Shown here: piece by piece, positions 1 through 7,940 of the stretch | Layout: each line of letters opens with the position of its first letter | How positions within the stretch are numbered: position 1 is the first letter of the stretch | Origin: Chryseobacterium sp. Leaf404 | GTDB taxonomy: Bacteria; Bacteroidota; Bacteroidia; Flavobacteriales; Weeksellaceae | Length of the DNA: 64,000 bases | NCBI RefSeq assembly: GCF_001424145.1 | Contig: NZ_LMQM01000013.1 | Location: forward strand, 210,976-274,975 | Reading direction: 5' to 3' | Notes under the pieces: model-generated | The model's database searches: none | What the model saw: the letters and a program-made list of their open reading frames with translations, nothing else | What the model was told of the DNA's origin: nothing | Position numbers and translations under genes: made by a program

Positions 1-186
1 AAAAAGATCATAGGCATCGTAACCAACGGAATTTCCGCCGTTCGCACTTTTGTAAGCCGGAGGAAACCAGACTGAAGTAATTCCTAATTCTGAAAGGTAT
101 TCTGCGTTTTTATTAGCCTCGTTCCACAGTGTTCCGTTACCTTCGGAATACCAATGGAAGTATTGAATCATTGTTGGGTTTGTCAT
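1..186 (-). CDS. alpha-amylase, N-terminal fragment (cut by window edge)
   Basis: Reading from the ATG at 186 towards position 1 gives 62 codons without a stop, beginning MTNPTMIQYFHWYSEGNG and continuing through GITSVWFPPAYK to SVGYDAYDL. This is the typical start of a cytoplasmic-type GH13 alpha-amylase, which cleaves alpha-1,4-glucans: QYFHWY and the GxTxVWxPPAYK strand are the first conserved blocks of the TIM barrel, and VGYDxYDLxDLGEF normally follows. No signal peptide is visible, so an intracellular enzyme of the maltohexaosidase-like subgroup is likely. The catalytic residues lie outside the window. The family is fairly sure; the exact product is not. Confidence 0.8.
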   Translation of the reverse strand, partial: MTNPTMIQYFHWYSEGNGTLWNEANKNAEYLSELGITSVWFPPAYKSANGGNSVGYDAYDLF

Positions 187-224
187 CTGAAGTTGATTTT
201 GATCAATAAATAGTTTGTAAGTGA

Positions 225-1319
225 TCACAACTCGTTCCGAAATTCCTCAAATGGGATTTTAAGCTGTACAGAAACCTGCTTTTTATCTTCGGTGTTAAGT
301 TGTGACACAGACAATCCCAATAATCGTACCGCTTTATCGAAGGGACGCAGTTCCCAAAGCTTTTTTCCGGTGATGAAATATTCTTCAGGGGATGAATAAT
401 ATTCTTCTTTTGTGAAACTTCTGGTAAATAAAGAGAAATCTTTATACTTGATCTTCAACGTAAGCGATCTTCCCATGATGTTGTTTTTCTGAAGTCTGCT
501 GTGTAGTTCTTCACTCAGACTCTGCAGTTTTTCGTCAATTTGCTGCTGATCAAAAAGGTCTTCAAAAAATGTACGTTCTACCGCCACACTTTTCTGTATC
601 CGGTGAGGCTTCACTTCAGAATTGTGAATTCCGCGCACGACATCATAATAATATTTTCCGGACTTACCGAAAAGTCTCGTTAAATCTTCTATATTTCTTT
701 TTTTTAAGTCTAATCCTTTATAAATCGCAAGACTGTACATTTTGTTGGCTGTCACTTTTCCTACGCCATAGAATTTTTCAACAGGCAAATCTTCCAGAAA
801 TTTTTCAACATTATCGGGATGAATCGTTTTTTGTCCGTTGGGTTTGTTGATATCTGAAGCGACTTTGGCTAAAAATTTATTGATTGAAATTCCTGCAGAA
901 GCCGTCAAACCTGTCTTTTCAAATATCTTCTGACGGATTTCTCTGGCAATCTGATTGGCAGACTCTATTCCTTTTTTATTTTCGGTAACATCCAGATATG
1001 CCTCATCCAGAGAAAGCGGCTCTACCATATCTGTGTATTCATAAAAAATTTCACGGATTTTTTTTGAAATCTCCTTATACCTCGCAAATCTTGGTGGAAC
1101 AAATATCAAATGTGGACATTTTTCTTTCGCAGTTTTACTGGGCATCGCTGAACGGACTCCATATTTCCTGGCTTCATAACTCGCCGCCGAAACCACACCA
1201 CGATGACCGCCTCCCACGGCGATAGGTTTTCCGCGCAGTTCGGGATTGTCATGCTGCTCCACAGAAGCATAGAATGCATCCATATCGACATGAATAATTT
1301 TGCGGGAAACGAAACTCAT
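225..1319 (-). CDS. dinB: DNA polymerase IV (Y-family translesion polymerase)
   Basis: This is a 364-residue Y-family polymerase, which copies damaged DNA with low fidelity. The palm motif HVDMDAFYASVE near the N-terminus carries the metal-binding D12 and the steric-gate aromatic pair F16/Y17. The second catalytic motif SLDEAYLD lies near residue 105. The helix-hairpin-helix part (KFYGVGKVTANKM) and the little-finger domain (KSVAVERTFFEDL) follow in the expected order. Length is normal for the family (about 350-365). The ATG at 1319 directly precedes the conserved start of the palm domain. It lies 38 bp upstream of the amylase gene on the same strand. No LexA-type operator was recognised. Confidence 0.96.
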   Translation of the reverse strand: MSFVSRKIIHVDMDAFYASVEQHDNPELRGKPIAVGGGHRGVVSAASYEARKYGVRSAMPSKTAKEKCPHLIFVPPRFARYKEISKKIREIFYEYTDMVEPLSLDEAYLDVTENKKGIESANQIAREIRQKIFEKTGLTASAGISINKFLAKVASDINKPNGQKTIHPDNVEKFLEDLPVEKFYGVGKVTANKMYSLAIYKGLDLKKRNIEDLTRLFGKSGKYYYDVVRGIHNSEVKPHRIQKSVAVERTFFEDLFDQQQIDEKLQSLSEELHSRLQKNNIMGRSLTLKIKYKDFSLFTRSFTKEEYYSSPEEYFITGKKLWELRPFDKAVRLLGLSVSQLNTEDKKQVSVQLKIPFEEFRNEL

Positions 1320-1382
1320 TTCTACAAAATTACAGACAATTATTTAAACTATGCTCTTGATTTTTCTGACAGCGAATTGCAC

Positions 1383-1514
1383 GCGCCCCGACCTGAATGG
1401 AGCTCGTCGTTGCGAGGGTCAAAATAGCTCTACCAAAAGATTGCTTCGTTCCTCTCAATGACAGCGGAAACCCTTCGACAGGCTCAGGATACATTACGGG
1501 CGGAAACTGGCGCC
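1383..1514. repeat. dispersed extragenic repeat, copy 1
   Basis: In the 264-bp gap between dinB and the next gene there is a GC-rich element. Its left edge (gcgccccgacctgaatggagct, positions 1383-1404) and right edge (gggcggaaactggcgcc, 1498-1514) recur almost unchanged at 29335-29356 and 29399-29415. The interior differs and here contains a stretch resembling Flavobacteriia chromosomal repeats of the ttgcttcgttcctc type. It is followed by an A-run. It is much richer in GC than its surroundings and has no ORF. It is probably a mobile or REP-like extragenic element. Confidence 0.65.
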
Positions 1515-1583
1515 AAAAAAAATACCCCGACTGTTATAACCGAGATATTTAGTTTTAAAAGTTTATGATAAATACATATTGTA

Positions 1584-2858
1584 TCATTTTGAAATACAGG
1601 TACATTGATCGGCATCGATAACATCTACATCGCCGATATCTCCTTTCATTGCAAAGTTATAAACCGGTGGATTGTAGTCTATAAATAAATCGGTGGAAGG
1701 TGCTGCTGACAGAGTATTTCCGGTATATTTTATTCCCTGCAAACCATAGACTCTTCCTGATGTAACGGCTGTTGCTTCAAGATAATTTCCGCTTGCCCAG
1801 ATGAACTCTTCACATTTCACTAAGTTTTTATCATCTCCCATATATTGGAAATCTACTCCACCGGCAGCATTTTTACCGGTAGAACCACCGACAAAATATT
1901 GGGTATTAGACGTCCAATTGCTTCCATTTTTGTTGTAACTGAATGCAATAGAATTATGCGGATCTCCTCTTTCTGATAAAATTATCTTTTTGGTATCTGC
2001 CGAAAACTCAACATCTGTGATTGCGTCTAAAATCCCCGGAAGATTACTAATTTCTAATGTCGGAGCTGAAGTAGGCATCGCTCCGCTGGAATTCAAGGTT
2101 ATAGAATAAAGATTTCTGTTGGTAAGTGTGGTTACAGGAATAGTAATTCTCGGAAAATATACTTTTACGTTTCCGTTTTCATAATTTACTCCGATTCCCC
2201 AAATTCTTTCGTCCTGAACTGTGATATCGGGAGTTCCGGAATCGACAGCAAAAGGATCGTAGGTTTGAAGTATTGAGCCACTCATCGAAATTCTGTATAT
2301 CTTCCCATCATCAAGGTTGGTTGCAAATAACTGATTGTTGATTTTGTCATAGGCGACATTTCCAACCCCGTTTAAACTTCCTGCTAAACTGGCATACGAC
2401 ATGGGAAGATCTACAAATGAAGCCGTAGAATATGTTCCAGCAGTAGCTTTGTAAATTCTTCCCGGAACCAAATTTTGGTAAGGAGCATTCATAAAGTTTT
2501 GTCCGTAAATTCCTGATGCCGCAAGGTAAACATTTGCATTTTTATCTGTTGCGATGCCAAAGATTCTGCCCAATTTACCCAAGGTCCAGTCTGCGGGTTT
2601 TGTTATTTTGCCTCCCGTTCCAAGAGCTGGTGCCCAATCTGCTCCTACAGGTGCAGTTGCATTATTTCTGGTATCATAAATTGAAGCCACAAAATCGGTG
2701 GGATTATCTGCATTATAGGTAACGATGGTAAGTCCGGATTGCTCGGTATTGTTGCCTAAAGGCTCACAAGGCGTAACGTATTCGCAAGTTTCCTTGTCGC
2801 AATTCAGTAGAAGAAATAAACTTACTACTGCTGCTGTTTTTATATTTAAATATTTCAT
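1584..2858 (-). CDS. predicted lipoprotein with beta-propeller-like architecture
   Basis: A 424-residue protein with an N-terminal lipoprotein signal (hydrophobic stretch ending in FLLLNC, Cys at about residue 20), so it is probably anchored in the outer membrane. The mature part has repeated strands of the type NVYLAASG, NQLFATNLDDGKIYRIS and RNLYSITLNSSG, suggesting a six- or seven-bladed propeller, but no named family is clearly recognisable. It ends in a Cys-containing tail (DADQCTCISK). It is the third gene of a minus-strand cluster, 89 bp downstream of an OmpA-family protein. That placement suggests a cell-surface or envelope role. No enzymatic motif was seen. Confidence 0.75.
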   Translation of the reverse strand: MKYLNIKTAAVVSLFLLLNCDKETCEYVTPCEPLGNNTEQSGLTIVTYNADNPTDFVASIYDTRNNATAPVGADWAPALGTGGKITKPADWTLGKLGRIFGIATDKNANVYLAASGIYGQNFMNAPYQNLVPGRIYKATAGTYSTASFVDLPMSYASLAGSLNGVGNVAYDKINNQLFATNLDDGKIYRISMSGSILQTYDPFAVDSGTPDITVQDERIWGIGVNYENGNVKVYFPRITIPVTTLTNRNLYSITLNSSGAMPTSAPTLEISNLPGILDAITDVEFSADTKKIILSERGDPHNSIAFSYNKNGSNWTSNTQYFVGGSTGKNAAGGVDFQYMGDDKNLVKCEEFIWASGNYLEATAVTSGRVYGLQGIKYTGNTLSAAPSTDLFIDYNPPVYNFAMKGDIGDVDVIDADQCTCISK

Positions 2859-2947
2859 GGTTTATTTTTTAAAGTTTAAAAACCAGAAACGCCTACTCTT
2901 TATTTTTTGTGCTTTTTTTTGATAGTAAGCGTTTCGATAGTTTTAGT

Positions 2948-4774
2948 TTAATAGTTTTCTACACAAAGAATTTTGAATTCTGTTCTTCTGTTGATGCGCT
3001 GTTCATCTTCGGTACACGGCACATTATCAGCACAACGGTTGAGCAATTCTGCTTCACCGGCACCACGCGATACCAATCTGTTTCTGTCTATCCCCTTGTT
3101 TACAATATAGTTTACACTAGAATCTGCTCTTCTCTGAGACAGTTTTTGGTTGTAACTGTTACTTGCACGGGAGTCTGTGTGCGAAGAAAGTTCTACTTTT
3201 AATTTAGGGTTTTTCTTCATAAGATTTACTACATAATTGAGGTCTGGCTCTGATGCCGGAAGAATGTCAGACTTATCAAGGTTGAAGTTGATATTATTTA
3301 ATCTGATTGCCTTGCCGCAAGGATCTACACACACCTCGAACTTAATAAACAATGATTTTGTTCTGTCATAAGTAGTGGTGTTGATTTCCATTTCGTTGGA
3401 GAAGTAGCCGTCTTTGTTGCCTTTGATGGTATATTTGGTGTTTTTGCTCACGTTAAAAATATATTCTCCTGTAGAAGATGAAATTGTATTTTTCTTGGCA
3501 TTTGATGGTAAATGTGCCAGTTCTATATTTGCACCTTCGATGGTTTTGGTTGTATTGCATTCGAAAACCTGACCTTTGAGAACGAAATTATCATCTGTGT
3601 AGAGAATTTCTTTTTGGATAACGCCACCATTCGCTTTGCACTGATCAAAATCTGCCTGGGTGATTCTGTTTTCCTGTAGATTTACATTATGAAGTTTACC
3701 TTTTACGGTATAATTACCGGCTGCAACTTCATCAAAAACCACAACGCCAAAACTGTTGGTCTTACCAGATTCTACGATTGTTCCGTCTTGTCTTTGCAGT
3801 ACTACATCGGTATCATTAAGAAGTTCTCCGCTAATTTTATCTTTTGCCGTGATTGATATTTTGCATCCGCATGTGTTGCAAGTTGCGGTACACATTGGTG
3901 GCTCGTGTACTTTTTTGCAGACATTACAATATTGGCAGGTGGTGCATTTTTCTTTTTTGGGGAATCTCAAAGTGATACCAGCATACACACCCGTAGAATT
4001 GATGTTGCAGTTGCAAGCTTTGGTTCTCATGGTTGCATCCAAATCAAGCTCAGAAACTGCGCTTCCTGTTTGGTGATTGTTGCCAGACGAAAAATTGTAA
4101 TACATAGAAGAAGCTCCAGTTACAGGATCTATCAGTTCAGGAACTTTGAAATGGTTGATGTGATAAACGCCTAAATGCACTCCAAAAGCTTTGCTGAAAA
4201 AATAATTGTACTGTAGTGATGCCTTTCCTGAAAGCACATTTTTTGCATCGTAACCCGCATGATGATTGAGGTAAAGCATGGTTGGGTTTGGCGATGTATT
4301 GATTGTGCCGTCTAGCAGAGTGTAGCCACCTTTGATATTAGAAATACCTCCACGCAGTCTCATTTCAATATTCCAGCGGTCATTTTTTTTGTATCTGAAA
4401 GAAGGACCTATTCCCAAAAATGTTCTTGAGATATGCTTTTCCTGCAAATGGAAGTTATTTACTGTAAATCCGCTGTGCCACAAATTATCGGTAGGATAAG
4501 TGCTTTCGGGATTATTAACCAGATAATCAAAGTCTATCCCTATTCCCCACCATCTGTTTACATAGTAATCTAAACTTCCACCAGCCATCCAATTTCCCTT
4601 ATAATCGATGTAGGGCGTATTGTTGTTGTAGATAGGAAGTGCGTCATACCCACCCCTCAGGGAAAGTTGAAATCCTTTGTTGATAGCATTGGTAGTACTG
4701 AGATTTGGTGCTTGTGCGTAGTATATCATCATACAGAACTGCAATATGATGATTAGTAAGTTTTTTGTTTTCAT
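2948..4774 (-). CDS. OmpA-family outer-membrane protein with Cys-rich insert
   Basis: A 608-residue envelope protein. After a signal peptide (ending YYAQA) comes an N-terminal beta-barrel-like region (about 30-260, alternating aromatic strands such as RWWGIGIDFDYLV). Then comes a segment with at least ten Cys in about 50 residues (about 255-305, CxxC-rich). Next are a carboxypeptidase-regulatory/CnaB-like domain (KISITAKDKISGELLND) and a second similar beta domain. A C-terminal OmpA peptidoglycan-binding domain closes the protein (NINFNLDKSDILP, then LSSHTDSRA and SQRRADSSVNYIV, near 490-600). The known role of the C-terminal domain is to tether the outer membrane to peptidoglycan. The Cys-rich linker is unusual; disulfides or metal binding are both possible. 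It is cotranscribed with the upstream lipoprotein (17-bp spacing). Confidence 0.88.
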   Translation of the reverse strand: MKTKNLLIIILQFCMMIYYAQAPNLSTTNAINKGFQLSLRGGYDALPIYNNNTPYIDYKGNWMAGGSLDYYVNRWWGIGIDFDYLVNNPESTYPTDNLWHSGFTVNNFHLQEKHISRTFLGIGPSFRYKKNDRWNIEMRLRGGISNIKGGYTLLDGTINTSPNPTMLYLNHHAGYDAKNVLSGKASLQYNYFFSKAFGVHLGVYHINHFKVPELIDPVTGASSMYYNFSSGNNHQTGSAVSELDLDATMRTKACNCNINSTGVYAGITLRFPKKEKCTTCQYCNVCKKVHEPPMCTATCNTCGCKISITAKDKISGELLNDTDVVLQRQDGTIVESGKTNSFGVVVFDEVAAGNYTVKGKLHNVNLQENRITQADFDQCKANGGVIQKEILYTDDNFVLKGQVFECNTTKTIEGANIELAHLPSNAKKNTISSSTGEYIFNVSKNTKYTIKGNKDGYFSNEMEINTTTYDRTKSLFIKFEVCVDPCGKAIRLNNINFNLDKSDILPASEPDLNYVVNLMKKNPKLKVELSSHTDSRASNSYNQKLSQRRADSSVNYIVNKGIDRNRLVSRGAGEAELLNRCADNVPCTEDEQRINRRTEFKILCVENY

Positions 4775-4791
4775 TTTAATAGTTTTTAGGT

Positions 4792-5718
4792 TTATTTAAG
4801 TAAAGTTACATGCCCCACATAATCTGCACTTTTGCCGACCTGAGCATCTTTCAGATCAAAAAATATGGTGTGGTTTGCCGTTAAAGTCTGTTCTTTTGTC
4901 ACCCACATAAAATTGCCATTGTTTTCTGTGACAAATAAGAGATAACATTGTAAGCCAACAGGATATTGACCGCCAATTGTACCTAAGGCGTTGGGAACAT
5001 CTTTTGTGATTATAAATACCTGAGATGCATTGGCATATCCCGAAGGAACATTAGCAGTAATTGTGGTTTTAGGATTAGGATAATTATAGAACTTATCACA
5101 GTTGAACCATCCAAATCCCGGCACGCTCATCGTATATTTATTGGGCGTAACCTGCGTATTGGTAATCACATCCCAGGTTGCAGTGGGCGTCCATGTCAAA
5201 GTATTATTTGCTATTGCACCATTGAAGGCCTGCATCCCGGTAACGGTGCCACCGGAATTTGAGGTTAATGTTTCTATAGTGACAGGACATGTAGTTGTAA
5301 GCACATTGCCATCTTTCTTAACAGTCACAAAAAACTCACCTCCGGAGAGCATCATTTCTTTTTCTCCACTGGTTTTGATGCCCATTGTTGGTTTGTTTGC
5401 AACAAGCATTTTTGCACGGTCGTACAGTTCTACAAACTCCATAATGACAGTTCCTGTTACTGGTGCCCCATTCAATCTCAGGCAAGAACCATTTATTTTT
5501 ACTGTGGTTCCTCTTGATGAGGTGTAGATAAAATTGTTGTTTGCAGAATCGAAATGAGCAAATGCAGTTTCACTTCGCAGCCCATCTTCGAATAACTGGT
5601 TAAAACGCTCTGCAGATGGCGGCGTAATGTCGTTATCAAACATCACATCTTTGTCTGTACATTGCCAAATGAAAGCTGATATGATGATTGCACTTGAAAT
5701 TAGTCTAAAATTTTTCAT
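4792..5718 (-). CDS. predicted lipoprotein of unknown function
   Basis: A 308-residue secreted protein. The N-terminus (MKNFRLISSAIIISAFIWQC) is a lipoprotein signal with Cys at residue 20. The next section contains a beta-rich domain with GTTVKINGSCLRLNG and TGTVIMEFVELYDRAKML, a pattern seen in Bacteroidota surface lipoproteins but not assignable here to a named function. No catalytic motif is visible. It is the first gene of the minus-strand cluster that continues with the OmpA protein and another lipoprotein, so the three are probably one transcription unit making an envelope assembly. An AT-rich region without genes precedes it. Confidence 0.75.
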   Translation of the reverse strand: MKNFRLISSAIIISAFIWQCTDKDVMFDNDITPPSAERFNQLFEDGLRSETAFAHFDSANNNFIYTSSRGTTVKINGSCLRLNGAPVTGTVIMEFVELYDRAKMLVANKPTMGIKTSGEKEMMLSGGEFFVTVKKDGNVLTTTCPVTIETLTSNSGGTVTGMQAFNGAIANNTLTWTPTATWDVITNTQVTPNKYTMSVPGFGWFNCDKFYNYPNPKTTITANVPSGYANASQVFIITKDVPNALGTIGGQYPVGLQCYLLFVTENNGNFMWVTKEQTLTANHTIFFDLKDAQVGKSADYVGHVTLLK

Positions 5719-5891
5719 TGTAAAATCGTTTAATGTTTCTACAAATTTTAAGATTTTTTTAACACAAAAAAATCCCTAATTATAGGGATTGAAATTATTA
5801 TGACACAAAAATGAAAACTATCAAAACACCAAAAAATCCAATCATCTAATGACAAAGGGATTTAAATGATTTATCAAAAAAACGATCCGTC

Positions 5892-7018
5892 TTATAAAAT
5901 ATAATCCAAATAATTTTCCTGATTGATAATTCAAATCCAGCATTGGGATAAGATTTTGCTAATTCAGTTGGGATTTTTGATATGCTTTTTCCCCATTTGT
6001 ATTTCAAATGCTTGTAGTTGCTCATTTTTTTCTTCAGTTCTATCTATTTCTTGTTTGGTGTGGGTACGCCAGAAATAATCAAATACAAAATCTTGTTTGT
6101 AATCCATTGCTTTTCTGCGTTCAGAATTGAGGTAATTCTCCCACAATTTTCCCGAATCTTCCCTCATATTAAATGGATTGAAAGAATTGATAATCGCATT
6201 CCGAATGCCATTATCTACAAAATACCATTTTTTCATTTTGGTGATTTCATTATCCCGATGTCTGCAAAATCGCGACACGCTGTAGATGATAAATACTTTA
6301 CGAAACAAATCCAGATATTTTTCGACCGTGTTTTTACTAATTTGCAAATCTCTGCCAATGCTTTCCAACGAAACTTCGCTACCCGTTCTGAAAGCGATTA
6401 TTTGTAATAATGCAATTATTTTGTCCCGTTTTTTAATGCCTTCAAATGCCAATATATCTCGTAAAAGTTGGTTGTTTACAATTTCCTTTAGATACGTTAT
6501 TTTATCTTCTCGATTTTTCAATTTTGTGAGTTCAGGATAGCCAATAAAAATCAATCTGTCTTTGAGATTGCCTTTAGTTTCTAAAAAAATTTCAGTTTGC
6601 GAAAACTCCATTTGCTACATTGGGTGCAACATTATGGTTTTCATTCTGCCAACTAAAGGTTCCCCAATTTGGTTATTGATTTCGAACGCAGATGAGCCTG
6701 TGATCAATACTTTTAAACCTTCGATGGTATCCATCAACTTCAATTTTTTGCCAATATTTGCAATTTCTTGGGCTTCGTCAATTATTAAAAACCGAGTGTC
6801 GCCCAAGATTCGGTTGAAGTTTGCGGTGCTTTGAATTTCTAATAACTGATGCATTTCTACATCGTCTCCATTTAAAAAAGAATTTTTTCGGTACTATCTT
6901 TTATTATTTTATTGATTAATTGCGTTTTACCAACACGTCTTGAACCTAACAAAACAACCACTTTATTCGCTTGAAGCTTATCAGAAATGATTTTTTCGGC
7001 TAATCTATTATGTTCCAT
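5892..7018 (-). pseudogene. AAA ATPase with DUF4143 domain, inactivated
   Basis: Read on the minus strand from the ATG at 7018, the sequence encodes a P-loop ATPase of the AAA_14/DUF4143 family: Walker A GSRRVGKTQ, Walker B FLIIDEAQE, then the DUF4143 region (LLRDILAFEG, SVSRFCRHRDNEI, KKWYFVDNGIRNAI). Four lesions break it: a one-base loss in an A-run at 6874-6879 (frame shifts before the EMHQLL segment), an in-frame TAG at 6615-6617, a one-base gain in a T-run at 5974-5978, and a one-base loss near 5929-5931. Restoring the frames gives a normal C-terminus running to the stop at 5892. Intact members of this family are standalone ATPases of uncertain role, often mobile-element or defence associated. 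With four independent lesions this is decay, not sequencing error. Confidence 0.88.
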
Positions 7019-7217
7019 ATTCTTACATTTTGAATACACATATACTCAACAAACACAAATACCGCCATCTAATTGACGGAAATAAATAAAATTCCGTCAG
7101 TTTATAATGGTGTAAAATTGATGAAATTAGTAATTGGAATTTTTTAATTATAGATTTTCGCCTTATTAATCATTAATTTTCAAAGCAAAACCTAATTCTT
7201 ATAAATTTTGAAACTTT

Positions 7218-7838
7218 TTACGGTTGCGAATTCCTGTAATACCAATAAATCGCCTCTCCCAAAGATGAAATATGCAATTTCTCGTAAATATGTTTCGTGT
7301 GCGTATTAATCGTAGAATAACTCACTCCCAGTTTATCGGCGACCATTTTGTAGCTCAAACCTTCTGAAAGAAATTTCAAGACTTCCTGTTCTTTTGGAGT
7401 AAGTATTTCCTGTGTTTTTTTCGGGACAAAATATTCCATCACTTTTCTTGCGATTGCAGGATTCATCGATGCTCCACCTTCATACACTTCTTCTATCGCC
7501 TGCAAAATTCGGGTCGGATTGTCGGATTTTAAAATATAACCGCTTGCTCCGTTCGAAATGGCTTTAAAAACTTTGTCGCTATCATCAAAAGCCGTTTGAA
7601 TCAAGACTTTAATCTGTGGGAATTTAGATTTTATCCTTTTTAGACCTTCAATTCCATCAACTTTTGGCATATTGATGTCCATTAAAACTACATCTGGAGA
7701 ATACAGGGTCATTTCATCCAAAACATTTTCACAACATTCTGCATCGCCAATGTACAAAAGGTTATCGCTCAAAGAAATCAGTGCCTTTAAGCTTTGTAGC
7801 CGTTCTGGGCTGTCATCGTATGCGAATATTCTGATCAT
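7218..7838 (-). CDS. NarL/LuxR-family response regulator
   Basis: A 206-residue two-component response regulator. The receiver domain (1-120) has the acidic pair D8/D9, the phospho-acceptor D54 in VVLMDINMPKVDG, the conserved Thr/Ala of IQTAFDD and the Lys of YILKSDNP. The C-terminal LuxR-type helix-turn-helix (about 140-205) contains LTPKEQEVLKFLSEGLSYK and STINTHTKHIYEKL. It acts as a DNA-binding transcription regulator activated by phosphorylation. It lies 102 bp downstream of the sensor kinase gene on the same strand, so that kinase is the natural partner. Its target genes cannot be told from the sequence. Confidence 0.95.
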   Translation of the reverse strand: MIRIFAYDDSPERLQSLKALISLSDNLLYIGDAECCENVLDEMTLYSPDVVLMDINMPKVDGIEGLKRIKSKFPQIKVLIQTAFDDSDKVFKAISNGASGYILKSDNPTRILQAIEEVYEGGASMNPAIARKVMEYFVPKKTQEILTPKEQEVLKFLSEGLSYKMVADKLGVSYSTINTHTKHIYEKLHISSLGEAIYWYYRNSQP

Positions 7839-7851
7839 TTTTTTAAAATTA

Positions 7852-7884
7852 AAACCTTCAAGATTTCAAAAACCTTGAAGGTTT
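7852..7884. repeat. inverted repeat between kinase and regulator genes
   Basis: AAACCTTCAAG (7852-7862) is mirrored by CTTGAAGGTTT (7874-7884) around an 11-base loop. The 11-bp stem lies between the sensor-kinase stop and the response-regulator start. It resembles dispersed AACCTTGAAGG hairpins of Flavobacteriia. It may act as a partial terminator or an mRNA processing site between the two genes. Confidence 0.6.
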
Positions 7885-7940
7885 GTAATACTGTGGTTAT
7901 TAGTTTTCTACTACAAATGTATCCGTAAAAACACGATTTC

